A DNA stretch of 64,000 nucleotides, from assembly GCF_051014685.1 (NCBI RefSeq), contig NW_027479676.1, positions 1 through 64,000 on the forward strand. The letters run 5' to 3'. The notes under the pieces are model-generated. The model made no database searches, was not told the origin of the DNA, and was given only the letters and a program-made list of their open reading frames with translations. Shown one piece after another: positions 11,940 through 24,791 of the stretch (the stretch's first letter is position 1; the number at the start of each line of letters is the position of its first letter). The stretch comes from Ptiloglossa arizonensis. Lineage: Eukaryota; Arthropoda; Insecta; Hymenoptera; Colletidae. Made by a program: the position numbers and the translations under genes.

Positions 11940-14900
11940 AACGGATTGACCTAACCCAAAAATTCCTATTGCATCTGAAAGTAGAAACTCGCCCGATTAC
12001 AACGGTATGTGTATTTTTTCCCTAGGCCATTCTGGTTAAGCGTTTGGAGCAGCAGAATTGCGAAAAATTTATTCTCTTCTCAACCATTTCTTAGCTTCAA
12101 ACTCCCATATCTTGCGAACGGATTGACCTAACCCAAAAATTCCTATTGCATTTGAAAGTAGAAACTCGCCCGATTACAACGGTATGTGTATTTTTTCCCT
12201 AGGCCAATCTGGTTAAGCGTTTGGAGCAGCAGAATTGCGAAAAATTTTTTGCCTTCTCAACCATTTCTTGGCTTAAAACTCCCATATCTCGCGAACGGAT
12301 TGACCTAACCCAAAAATTCCTATTGCATCTGAAAGTAGAAACTCGCCCGATTACAAAGGTATGTGTATTTTTTCCCTATGCCGTTCTGGTTAAGCGTTTG
12401 GGGCAGCAGAATTGCGAAAAATTGTTTGCCTTCTCAACCATTTCTTGGCTTCAAACTCCCATATCTCGCGACAGGATTGACCTAACCCAAAAATTCCTGT
12501 TGCGTATGAAAGTAGAAACTCGCCCGATTTCAGCGGTATGTGTATTTTTTCCCTAGGCCATTCTGGTTAAGCGATTGGAGCGGCAGAAGTGCGAAAAATT
12601 TGTTGTCTTGTCAACCATTTCTTAGCTTCAAACTCCCATATCTTGCGAACGGATTGACCTAACCCAAAAATTCCTATTGCATTTGAAAGTAGAAACTCGC
12701 CCGATTACAACGGTATGTGTATTTTTTCCCTAGGCCAATCTGGTTAAGCGTTTGGAGCAGCAGAATTGCGAAAAATTTTTTGCCTTCCCAACCATTTCTT
12801 GGCTTCAAACTCCCATATCTCGCGAACGGATTGACCTAACCCAAAAATTCCTGTTGCGTATGAAAGTAGAAACTCGCCCGATTACAACGGTGTGTGTATT
12901 TTTCTCCTAGGCCATTCTGGTTAAGCGATTGGAGCAGCAGAAGTGCGAAAAATTTGTTGTCTTCTCAACCATTTCTTCGCTTCATAGTCCCATATCTCGC
13001 GAACGGATTGACCTAACCCAAAAATTCCTATTGCATCGGAAAGTAGAAACTCGCCCGATTACAACAGTATGTGTATTTTTTCCCTAGGCAATTCTGGTTA
13101 AGCGATTGGAGCAGCAGAATAGCGAAAAATTTATTCTCTTCTCAACCATTTCTTAGCTTCAAACTCCCATATCTCGCGAACGGATTGACCTAACCGAAAA
13201 ATTCCTATTGCATCTGAAAGTAGAAACTCGCCCGATTACAACGGTATGTGCATTTTTCCCCTAGGCCATTCTGGTTAAGCGTTTGGAGCAGCAGAATTGC
13301 GAAAAATTTATTCTCTTCTCTACCATTTCTTAGCTTCAGACTCCCATATCTCGCGAACGGATTGACCTAACCCAAAAATTCCTATTGCATCTGAAAGTAG
13401 AAACTCGCCCGATTACAACGGTCTGTGCATTTTTTCCCTAGGCCATTCTGGTTAAGCGTTTGGAGCCGCAGAATTGCGAAAAATTTATTCTCTTCTCAAC
13501 CATTTCTTAGCTTCAAACTCCCATATCTTGCGAACGGATTGACCTAACCCAAAAATTCCTATTGCATCTGAAAGTAGAAACTCCCCCGATTACGACGGTA
13601 TGTGTATTTTTTCCCTATGCCATTCTGGTTAAGCGTTTGGAGCAGCAGAATTGCGAAAAATTTTTTGCCTTCTCAACCATTTCTTGGCTTAAAACTCCCA
13701 TATCTCGCGAACGGATTGACCTAACCCAAAAATTCCTATTGCATCTGAAAGTAGAAACTCGCCCGATTACAACGGTCTGTGCATTTTTTCCCTAGGCCAT
13801 TCTGGTTAAGCGTTTGGAGCAGCAGAATTGCGAAAAATTTTTTGCCTTCTCAACCATTTCTTGGCTTCAAACTCCCATATCTCGCGAACGGATTGACCTA
13901 ACCCAAAAATTCCCATTGCATCGGAAAGTAGAAACTCGCCCGATTACAAAGGTATGTGTATTTTTCCCCTAGGCCATTCTGGTTAAGCGATTGGAGCAGC
14001 AGAATTACGAAAAATTTGTTGTCTTCTCAACCATTTCTTCGCTTCATAGTCCCATATCTCGCGAACGGATTGACCTACCCCAAAAATTCCTATTGCATCT
14101 GAAAGTAGAAACTCCCCCGATTACGACGGTATGTGTATTTTTTCCCTATGCCATTCTGGTTAAGCGTTTGGAGCAGCAGAATTGCGAAAAATTGTTTGCC
14201 TTCTCAACCATTTCTTGGCTTCAAACTCCCATATCTCGCGAACGGATTGACCTAACCCAAAAATTCCTGTTGCGTATGAAAGTAGAAACTCGCCCGATTA
14301 CAACGGTATGTGTATTTTTTCCCTAGGCCATTCTGGTTAAGCGATTGGAGCAGCAGAATTGCGAAAAATTTGTTCTCTTCTCAACCATTTCTTAGCTTCA
14401 AACTCCCATATCTCGCGAACGGATTGACCTAACCCAAAAATTGCTATTGCATTTGAAAGTAGAAACTGGCCCGATTACAACGGTATGTGTATTTTTGCCC
14501 TATGCCATTCTGGTTAAGCGTTTGGAGCAGCATAATTGCGGAAAATTTTTTGCCTTCTCAACCATTTCTTGGCTTCAAACTACCATATCTCGCGAACGGA
14601 CTGACCTAACCCAAAAATTCCTATTGCATCTGAAAGTAGAAACTCGCCCGATTACAATGGTATGTGTATTTTTCCCCTAGGCCATTCTGGTTAAGCGTTT
14701 GGAGCAGCAGAATTGCGAAAAATTTATTCTCTTCTCAACCATTTCTTAGCTTCAAGCTACCATATCTCGCGAACGGACTGACCTAACCCAAAAATTCCTA
14801 TTGCATCTGAAAGTAGAAACTCGCCCGATTACAATGGTATGTGTATTTTTCCCCTAGGCCATTCTGGTTAAGCGTTTGGAGCAGCAGAATTGCGAAAAAT

Positions 14901-15640
14901 TTTTTGCGTTCTTAAACATTTCTTGGCTTCAACCTCCCTTATCTTGCGAACGTATTGACCTAACCCAAAAATTGCTATTGCATTTGAAAGTAGAAACTCG
15001 CCCGATTACAACGGTACGTGTATTTTTACTCTAGGCCATTCAGGTTAAGCGTTTGGAGCAGCAGAATTGCGAAAAATTTTTTGCCTTCTCAACCATTTCT
15101 TGGCTTCATAATACCCTATCTCGCTAACCGATTGACCTAACCCAAAAATTCCTATTGCATCTGAAAGTAGAAACTCGCCCGATTACAACGGTATGCGTAT
15201 TTTTTCCCTAGGCCATTCTGGTTAAGTGATTGGAGCAGCAGAATTGCGAAAAATTTGTTGTCTTGTCAACCATTTCTTAGCTTCAAACTGCCATATCTCG
15301 CGAACGGATTGACCTAACCCAAAAATTCCTATTGCATCTGACAGTAGAAACTCGCCCGATTACAACGGTCTGTACATTTTTTCCCTAGGCCATTCTGGTT
15401 AAGCGTTTGGAGGAGCAGAATTGCGAAAAATTTATTCTCTTCTCAACCATTTCTTAGCTTCAAACTCCCATATCTCGCGAACGGATTGACCTAACCGAAA
15501 AATTCCTATTGCATCTGAAAGGAGAAACTCGCCCGATTACAAGGGTATGTGCATTTTTTCCCTAGGCCATTCTGGTTAAGCGTTTGGAGCAGCAGAATTG
15601 CGAAAAATTTATTCTCTTCTCAACCATTTCTTAGCTTCAA
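11940..15640 (+). repeat. Long HOR unit, copy 1 of 3 (about 21 monomers)
   Basis: Matches 18,315-21,665 and, for its first two thirds, 22,180-24,790. Diagnostic shared features in order are: a CTTAAAACTCCC monomer with GTTTGGGGCAG and CTCGCGACAGGATTG (near 12,470); a TTCCCAACC monomer followed by CGGTGTGTGTATTTTTCTCC; GCAGAATAGCG; CTCTACCATTTC; the TTCCCATTGCATCGG monomer; the 5-mer cassette from 13,991; and CTTCAAGCTACC. In copy 1 the monomer starting near 13,560 carries CTCCCCCGATTACGACGG with a CCCTATGCC ending where copy 3 has the common version. This suggests local conversion from the neighbouring cassette. Confidence 0.82.
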
Positions 15641-17540
15641 ACTCCCATATCTCGCGAACGGATTGACCGAACCCAAAAATTCCTATTGCATCTGAAAGTA
15701 GAAACTCGCCCGATTACAACGGTCTGTGCATTTTTTCCCTAGGCCATTCTGGTTAAGCGTTTGGAGCAGCAGAATTGCGTTAAATTTTTTGCCTTCTCAA
15801 CCATTTCTTGGCTTCAAACTCCCATATGTCGCGAACGGATTGACCTAACCCAAAAATTCCTATTGCATCTGAAAGTAGAAACTCGCCCGATTACAATGGT
15901 ATGTGTATTTTTTCCCTAGGCCATTCTCGTTAAGCGTTTGGAGCAGCAGAAGTGCGAAAAATTTATTCTCTTCTCAACCATTTCTTAGCTTCAAACTCCC
16001 ATATCTCGCGAACGCATTGATCTAACCAAAAAATTCCTATTGCATCTGAAAGTAGAAACTCGCCCGATTACAACGGTATGTGTATTTTTTACCTTGGCCA
16101 ATCTGGTTAAGCGTTTGGAGCAGCAGAATTGCGAAAAATTGTTTGCCTTCTCAACCATTATTTGGCTTCAAACTCCCATATCTCGCGAACGGATTGACCT
16201 AACCCAAAAATTCCTGTTGCGTATGAAAGTAGAAACTCGCCCGATTACAACGGTATGTGTATTTTTTCCCTAGGCCATTCTGGTTAAGCGTTTGGAGCAG
16301 CAGAATTGCGAAAAATTGTTTGCCTGCTCAACCATTTCTTGGCTTCAAACTCCCATATCTCGCGAACGGATTGACCTAACCCAAAAATTCCTGTTGCGTA
16401 TGAAAGTAGAAACTTGCCCGATTACAACGGTCTGTGCATTTTTTCCCTAGGCCATTCTGGTTAAGCGTTTGGAGGAGCAGAATTGCGAAAAATTTATTCT
16501 CTTCTCAACCATTTCTTAGCTTCAAACTCCCATATCTCGCGAACGGATTGACCTAACCGAAAAATTCCTATTGCATCTGAAAGGAGAAACTCGCCCGATT
16601 ACAAGGGTATGTGCATTTTTTCCCTAGGCCATTCTGGTTAAGCGTTTGGAGCAGCAGAATTGCGAAAAATTTATTCTCTTCTCAACCATTTCTTAGCTTC
16701 AAACTCCCATATCTCGCGAACGGATTGACCGAACCCAAAAATTCCTATTGCATCTGAAAGTAGAAACTCGCCCGATTACAACGGTATGTGCATTTTTTCC
16801 CTAGGCCCTTCTGGTTAAGCGTTTGGAGCAGCAGAATTGCGAAAAATTTATTCTCTTCTCAACCATTTCTTAGCTTCAAACTCCCATATCTCGCGAGCGG
16901 ATTGACCTAACCCAAAAATTCCTATTGCATCTGAAAGTAGAAACTCGCCCGATTACAAAGGTATGTGTATTTTTTCCCTACGCCATTCTGGTTAAGCGTT
17001 TGGAGCAGCAGAATTGCGAAAAATTGTTTGCCTTCTCAACCATTATTTGGCTTCAAACTCCCATATCTCGCGAACGGATTGACCTAACCCAAAAATTCCT
17101 GTTGCGTATGAAAGTAGAAACTCGCCCGATTACAACGGTATGTGTATTTTTTCCCTAGGCCATTCTGGTTAAGCGTTTGGAGCAGCAGAATTGCGAAAAA
17201 TTGTTTGCCTTCTCAACCATTTCTTGGCTTCAAACTCCCATATCTCGCGAACGGATTGACCTAACCCAAAAATTCCTGTTGCGTATGAAAGTAGAAACTT
17301 GCCCGATTACAACGGTCTGTGCATTTTTCCCCTAGGCCATTCTGGTTAAGCGTTTGGAGGAGCAGAATTGCGAAAAATTTATTCTCTTCTCAACCATTTC
17401 TTAGCTTCAAACTCCCATATCTCGCGAACGGATTGACCTAACCGAAAAATTCCTATTGCATCTGAAAGGAGAAACTCGCCCGATTACAAGGGTATGTGCA
17501 TTTTTTCCCTAGGCCATTCTGGTTAAGCGTTTGGAGCAGC
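15400..17540 (+). repeat. GAGGAGCAG-marked 5- and 6-mer HOR cluster
   Basis: Three GAGGAGCAG/GAAAGGAGAAAC monomers lie near 15,410, 16,468 and 17,357, spaced about six and five monomers apart. Between them are TTGTTTGCC monomers with ACCATTATTTGG and CTTGCCCG variants. From about 16,468 the order of types matches 25,856-26,940 at an offset of 9,388 bp. Rare shared variants are CCCTAGGCCCTTCTGG and CTCGCGAGCGGATTG. A single CGTTAAATTTTTTGCC monomer at about 15,779 belongs to a class otherwise found near 3,915, 31,718, 40,752, 42,695 and 52,260. Confidence 0.8.
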
Positions 17541-18314
17541 AGAATTGCGAAAAATTTATTCTCTTCTCAACCATTTCTTAGCTTCAAACTCCCATATCTC
17601 GCGAACGGATTGACCGAACCCAAAAATTCCTATTGCATCTGAAAGTAGAAACTCGCCCGATTACAACGGTCTGTGCATTTTTTCCCTAGGCCATTCTGGT
17701 TAAGCGTTTGGAGCAGCAGAATTGCGAAAAATTTATTCTCTTCTCAACCATTTCTTAGCTTCAAACTCCCATATCTTGCGAACGGATTGACCTAACCCAA
17801 AAATTCCTATTGCATCTGAAAGTAGAAACTCGCCCGATTACAACGGTATGTGTATTTTTTTTCCCTAGGCCAATCTGGTTAAGCGTTTGGAGCAGCAGAA
17901 TTGCGAAAAATTTTTTGCCTTCTCAACCATTTCTTGGCTTCAAACTCCCATATCTCGCGAACGGATTGACCTAACCCAAAAATTCCTATTGCATCTGAAA
18001 GTAGAAACTCGCCCGATTACAAAGGTATGTGTATTTTTTCCCTATGCCATTCTGGTTAAGCGTTTGGAGCAGCAGAATTGCGAAAAATTTGTTGTCTTGT
18101 CAACCATTTCTTAGCTTCAAACTGCCATATCTCGCGAACGGATTGACCTAACCCAAAAATTCCTATTGCATCTGACAGTAGAAACTCGCCCGATTACAAC
18201 GGTCTGTACATTTTTTCCCTAGGCCATTCTGGTTAAGCGTTTGGAGGAGCAGAATTGCGAAAAATTTATTCTCTTCTCAACCATTTCTTAGCTTCAAACT
18301 CCCATATCTCGCGA

Positions 18315-21300
18315 ACGGATTGACCTAACCCAAAAATCCCTATTGCATCTGAAAGTAGAAACTCGCCCGATTACAACGGTATGTGTATTTTTTCCCTAGG
18401 CCATTCTGGTTAAGCGTTTGGAGCAGCAGAATTGCGAAAAATTTATTCTCTTCTCAACCATTTCTTAGCTTCAAACTCCCATATCTTGCGAACGGATTGA
18501 CCTAACCCAAAAATTCCTATTGCATTTGAAAGTAGAAACTCGCCCGATTACAACGGTATGTGTATTTTTTCCCTAGGCCAATCTGGTTAAGCGTTTGGAG
18601 CAGCAGAATTGCGAAAAATTTTTTGCCTTCTCAACCATTTCTTGGCTTAAAACTCCCATATCTCGCGAACGGATTGACCTAACCCAAAAATTCCTATTGC
18701 ATCTGAAAGTAGAAACTCGCCCGATTACAAAGGTATGTGTATTTTTTCCCTATGCCGTTCTGGTTAAGCGTTTGGGGCAGCAGAATTGCGAAAAATTGTT
18801 TGCCTTCTCAACCATTTCTTGGCTTCAAACTCCCATATCTCGCGACAGGATTGACCTAACCCAAAAATTCCTGTTGCGTATGAAAGTAGAAACTCGCCCG
18901 ATTTCAACGGTATGTGTATTTTTTCCCTAGGCCATTCTGGTTAAGCGATTGGAGCAGCAGAAGTGCGAAAAATTTGTTGTCTTGTCAACCATTTCTTAGC
19001 TTCAAACTCCCATATCTTGCGAACGGATTGACCTAACCCAAAAATTCCTATTGCATTTGAAAGTAGAAACTCGCCCGATTACAACGGTATGTGTATTTTT
19101 TCCCTAGGCCAATCTGGTTAAGCGTTTGGAGCAGCAGAATTGCGAAAAATTTTTTGCCTTCCCAACCATTTCTTGGCTTCAAACTCCCATATCTCGCGAA
19201 CGGATTGACCTAACCCAAAAATTCCTGTTGCGTATGAAAGTACAAACTCGCCCGATTACAACGGTGTGTGTATTTTTCTCCTAGGCCATTCTGGTTAAGC
19301 GATTGGAGCAGCAGAAGTGCGAAAAATTTGTTGTCTTCTCAACCATTTCTTCGCTTCATAGTCCCATATCTCGCGAACGGATTGACCTAACCCAAAAATT
19401 CCTATTGCATCGGAAAGTAGAAACTCGCCCGATTACAACAGTATGTGTATTTTTTCCCTAGGCAATTCTGGTTAAGCGATTGGAGCAGCAGAATAGCGAA
19501 AAATTTATTCTCTTCTCAACCATTTCTTAGCTTCAAACTCCCATATCTCGCGAACGGATTGACCTAACCGAAAAATTCCTATTGCATCTGAAAGTAGAAA
19601 CTCGCCCGATTACAACGGTATGTGCATTTTTCCCCTAGGCCATTCTGGTTAAGCGTTTGGAGCAGCAGAATTGCGAAAAATTTATTCTCTTCTCTACCAT
19701 TTCTTAGCTTCAGACTCCCATATCTCGCGAACGGATTGACCTAACCCAAAAATTCCTATTGCATCTGAAAGTAGAAACTCGCCCGATTACAACGGTCTGT
19801 GCATTTTTTCCCTAGGCCATTCTGGTTAAGCGTTTGGAGCAGCAGAATTGCGAAAAATTTTTTGCCTTCACAACCATTTCTTGGCTTCAAACTCCCATAT
19901 CTCGCGAACGGATTGACCTAACCCAAAAATTCCCATTGCATCGGAAAGTAGAAACTCGCCCGATTACAAAGGTATGTGTATTTTTCCCCTAGGCCATTCT
20001 GGTTAAGCGATTGGAGCAGCAGAATTACGAAAAATTTGTTGTCTTCTCAACCATTTCTTCGCTTCATAGTCCCATATCTCGCGAACGGATTGACCTACCC
20101 CAAAAATTCCTATTGCATCTGAAAGTAGAAACTCCCCCGATTACGACGGTATGTGTATTTTTTCCCTATGCCATTCTGGTTAAGCGTTTGGATTCAGTAG
20201 AATTGCGAAAAATTGTTTGCCTTCTCAACCATTTCTTGGCTTCAAACTCCCATATCTCGCGAACGGATTGACCTAACCCAAAAATTCCTGTTGCGTATGA
20301 AAGTAGAAACTCGCCCGATTACAACGGTATGTGTATTTTTTCCCTAGGCCATTCTGGTTAAGCGATTGGAGCAGCAGAATTGCGAAAAATTTGTTCTCTT
20401 CTCAACCATTTCTTAGCTTCAAACTCCCATATCTCGCGAACGGATTGACCTAACCCAAAAATTGCTATTGCATTTGAAAGTAGAAACTCGCCCGATTACA
20501 ACGGTATGTGTATTTTTGCCCTATGCCATTCTGGTTAAGCGTTTGGAGCACCATAATTGCGGAAAATTTTTTGCCTTCTCAACCATTTCTTGGCTTCAAA
20601 CTACCATATCTCGCGAACGGACTGACCTAACCCAAAAATTCCTATTGCATCTGAAAGTAGAAACTCGCCCGATTACAATGGTATGTGTATTTTTCCCCTA
20701 GGCCATTCTGGTTAAGCGTTTGGAGCAGCAGAATTGCGAAAAATTTATTCTCTTCTCAACCATTTCTTAGCTTCAAGCTACCATATCTCGCGAACGGACT
20801 GACCTAACCCAAAAATTCCTATTGCATCTGAAAGTAGAAACTCGCCCGATTACAATGGTATGTGTATTTTTCCCCTAGGCCATTCTGGTTAAGCGTTTGG
20901 AGCAGCAGAATTGCGAAAAATTTTTTGCGCTCTTAAACATTTCTTGGCTTCAACCTCCCTTATCTTGCGAACGTATTGACCTAACCCAAAAATTGCTATT
21001 GCATTTGAAAGTAGAAACTCGCCCGATTACAACGGTACGTGTATTTTTACTCTAGGCCATTCAGGTTAAGCGTTTGGAGCAGCAGAATTGCGAAAAATTT
21101 TTTGCCTTCTCAACCATTTCTTGGCTTCATAATACCCTATCTCGCTAACCGATTGACCTAACCCAAAAATTCCTATTGCATCTGAAAGTAGAAACTCGCC
21201 CGATTACAACGGTATGCGTATTTTTTCCCTAGGCCATTCTGGTTAAGTGATTGGAGCAGCAGAATTGCGAAAAATTTGTTGTCTTGTCAACCATTTCTTA

Positions 21301-21665
21301 GCTTCAAACTGCCATATCTCGCGAACGGATTGACCTAACCCAAAAATTCCTATTGCATCTGACAGTAGAAACTCGCCCGATTACAACGGTCTGTACATTT
21401 TTTCCCTAGGCCATTCTGGTTAAGCGTTTGGAGGAGCAGAATTGCGAAAAATTTATTCTCTTCTCAACCATTTCTTAGCTTCAAACTCCCATATCTCGCG
21501 AACGGATTGACCTAACCGAAAAATTCCTATTGCATCTGAAAGGAGAAACTCGCCCGATTACAAGGGTATGTGCATTTTTTCCCTAGGCCATTCTGGTTAA
21601 GCGTTTGGAGCAGCAGAATTGCGAAAAATTTATTCTCTTCTCAACCATTTCTTAGCTTCAAACTC
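18315..21665 (+). repeat. Long HOR unit, copy 2 of 3 (about 19 monomers)
   Basis: Same monomer order as 11,940-15,640 but two monomers shorter. The GAGCCGCAG monomer and the next one present at about 13,460-13,800 are absent near 19,840, so the spacing to copy 1 changes from 6,374 bp (12,221 to 18,595) to 6,020 bp (13,991 to 20,011). It has a private scrambled patch, GGATTCAGTAGAATTG in place of GGAGCAGCAGAATTG, at about 20,191. This adds one base and shifts the reading frame of its cassette. GCGCTCTTAAAC near 20,927 replaces GCGTTCTTAAAC. Confidence 0.82.
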
Positions 21666-22179
21666 CCATATCTTGCGAACGGATTGACCTAACCCAAAAA
21701 TTCCTATTGCATCTGAAAGTAGAAACTCGCCCGATTACAACGGTATGTGTATTTTTTTTCCCTAGGCCATTCTGGTTAAGCGTTTGGAGCAGCAGAATTG
21801 CGAAAAATTTTTTGCCTTCTCAACCATTTCTTGGCTTCAAACTCCCATATCTCGCGAACGGATTGACCTAACCCAAAAATTCCTATTGCATCTGAAAGTA
21901 GAAACTCGCCCGATTACAAAGGTATGTGTATTTTTTCCCTATGCCATTCTGGTTAAGCGATTGGAGCAGCAGAAGTGCGAAAAATTTGTTGTCTTGTCAA
22001 CCATTTCTTAGCTTCAAACTGCCATATCTCGCGAACGGATTGACCTAACCCAAAAATTCCTATTGCATCTGACAGTAGAAACTCGCCCGATTACAACGGT
22101 CTGTACATTTTTTCCCTAGGCCATTCTGGTTAAGCGTTTGGAGGAGCAGAATTGCGAAAAATTTATTCTCTTCTCAACC

Positions 22180-24790
22180 ATTTCTTGGCTTAAAACTCCC
22201 ATATCTCGCGAACGGATTGACCTAACCCAAAAATTCCTATTGCATCTGAAAGTAGAAACTCGCCCGATTACAAAGGTATGTGTATTTTTTCCCTATGCCG
22301 TTCTGGTTAAGCGTTTGGGGCAGCAGAATTGCGAAAAATTGTTTGCCTTCTCAACCATTTCTTGGCTTCAAACTCCCATATCTCGCGACAGGATTGACCT
22401 AACCCAAAAATTCCTGTTGCGTATGAAAGTAGAAACTCGCCCGATTTCAACGGTATGTGTATTTTTTCCCTAGGCCATTCTGGTTAAGCGATTGGAGCAG
22501 CAGAAGTGCGAAAAATTTGTTGTCTTGTCAACCATTTCTTAGCTTCAAACTCCCATATCTTGCGAACGGATTGACCTAACCCAAAAATTCCTATTGCATT
22601 TGAAAGTAGAAACTCGCCCGATTACAACGGTATGTGTATTTTTTCCCTAGGCCAATCTGGTTAAGCGTTTGGAGCAGCAGAATTGCGAAAAATTTTTTGC
22701 CTTCCCAACCATTTCTTGGCTTCAAACTCCCATATCTCGCGAACGGATTGACCTAACCCAAAAATTCCTGTTGCGTATGAAAGTAGAAACTCGCCCGATT
22801 ACAACGGTGTGTGTATTTTTCTCCTAGGCCATTCTGGTTAAGCGATTGGAGCAGCAGAAGTGCGAAAAATTTGTTGTCTTCTCAACCATTTCTTCGCTTC
22901 ATAGTCCCATATCTCGCGAACGGATTGACCTAACCCAAAAATTCCTATTGCATCGGAAAGTAGAAACTCGCCCGATTACAACAGTATGTGTATTTTTTCC
23001 CTAGGCAATTCTGGTTAAGCGATTGGAGCAGCAGAATAGCGAAAAATTTATTCTCTTCTCAACCATTTCTTAGCTTCAAACTCCCATATCTCGCGAACGG
23101 ATTGACCTAACCGAAAAATTCCTATTGCATCTGAAAGTAGAAACTCGCCCGATTACAACGGTATGTGCATTTTTCCCCTAGGCCATTCTGGTTAAGCGTT
23201 TGGAGCAGCAGAATTGCGAAAAATTTATTCTCTTCTCTACCATTTCTTAGCTTCAGACTCCCATATCTCGCGAACGGATTGACCTAACCCAAAAATTCCT
23301 ATTGCATCTGAAAGTAGAAACTCGCCCGATTACAACGGTCTGTGCATTTTTTCCCTAGGCCATTCTGGTTAAGCGTTTGGAGCCGCAGAATTGCGAAAAA
23401 TTTATTCTCTTCTCAACCATTTCTTAGCTTCAAACTCCCATATCTTGCGAACGGATTGACCTAACCCAAAAATTCCTATTGCATCTGAAAGTAGAAACTC
23501 GCCCGATTACAACGGTATGTGTATTTTTTCCCTAGGCCAATCTGGTTAAGCGTTTGGAGCAGCAGAATTGCGAAAAATTTTTTGCCTTCTCAACCATTTC
23601 TTGGCTTAAAACTCCCATATCTCGCGAACGGATTGACCTAACCCAAAAATTCCTATTGCATCTGAAAGTAGAAACTCGCCCGATTACAACGGTCTGTGCA
23701 TTTTTTCCCTAGGCCATTCTGGTTAAGCGTTTGGAGCAGCAGAATTGCGAAAAATTTTTTGCCTTCTCAACCATTTCTTGGCTTCAAACTCCCATATCTC
23801 GCGAACGGATTGACCTAACCCAAAAATTCCCATTGCATCGGAAAGTAGAAACTCGCCCGATTACAAAGGTATGTGTATTTTTCCCCTAGGCCATTCTGGT
23901 TAAGCGATTGGAGCAGCAGAATTACGAAAAATTTGTTGTCTTCTCAACCATTTCTTCGCTTCATAGTCCCATATCTCGCGAACGGATTGACCTACCCCAA
24001 AAATTCCTATTGCATCTGAAAGTAGAAACTCCCCCGATTACGACGGTATGTGTATTTTTTCCCTATGCCATTCTGGTTAAGCGTTTGGAGCAGCAGAATT
24101 GCGAAAAATTGTTTGCCTTCTCAACCATTTCTTGGCTTCAAACTCCCATATCTCGCGAACGGATTGACCTAACCCAAAAATTCCTGTTGCGTATGAAAGT
24201 AGAAACTCGCCCGATTACAACGGTATGTGTATTTTTTCCCTAGGCCATTCTGGTTAAGCGATTGGAGCAGCAGAATTGCGAAAAATTTGTTCTCTTCTCA
24301 ACCATTTCTTAGCTTCAAACTCCCATATCTCGCGAACGGATTGACCTAACCCAAAAATTGCTATTGCATTTGAAAGTAGAAACTCGCCCGATTACAACGG
24401 TATGTGTATTTTTGCCCTATGCCATTCTGGTTAAGCGTTTGGAGCAGCATAATTGCGGAAAATTTTTTGCCTTCTCAACCATTTCTTGGCTTCAAACTAC
24501 CATATCTCGCGAACGGACTGACCTAACCCAAAAATTCCTATTGCATCTGAAAGTAGAAACTCGCCCGATTACAATGGTATGTGTATTTTTCCCCTAGGCC
24601 ATTCTGGTTAAGCGTTTGGAGCAGCAGAATTGCGAAAAATTTATTCTCTTCTCAACCATTTCTTAGCTTCAAGCTACCATATCTCGCGAACGGACTGACC
24701 TAACCCAAAAATTCCTATTGCATCTGAAAGTAGAAACTCGCCCGATTACAATGGTATGTGTATTTTTCCCCTAGGCCATTCTGGTTAAGC
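22180..24790 (+). repeat. Long HOR unit, copy 3 of 3, truncated at both ends
   Basis: Matches copy 1 at an offset of about 9,917 bp, from the CTTAAAACTCCC monomer to the CTTCAAGCTACC monomer, including GAGCCGCAG near 23,380. Its left edge is a hybrid monomer: a GAGGAGCAG/TTATTCTC left half joined at TTTCTTGGC to a CTTAAAACTCCC right half. Its right edge jumps near 24,790 from the CTTCAAGCTACC type straight to a GAGGAGCAG monomer. In copies 1 and 2 a GCGTTCTTAAAC monomer follows at that point. Confidence 0.82.
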
Positions 24791-24791
24791 G

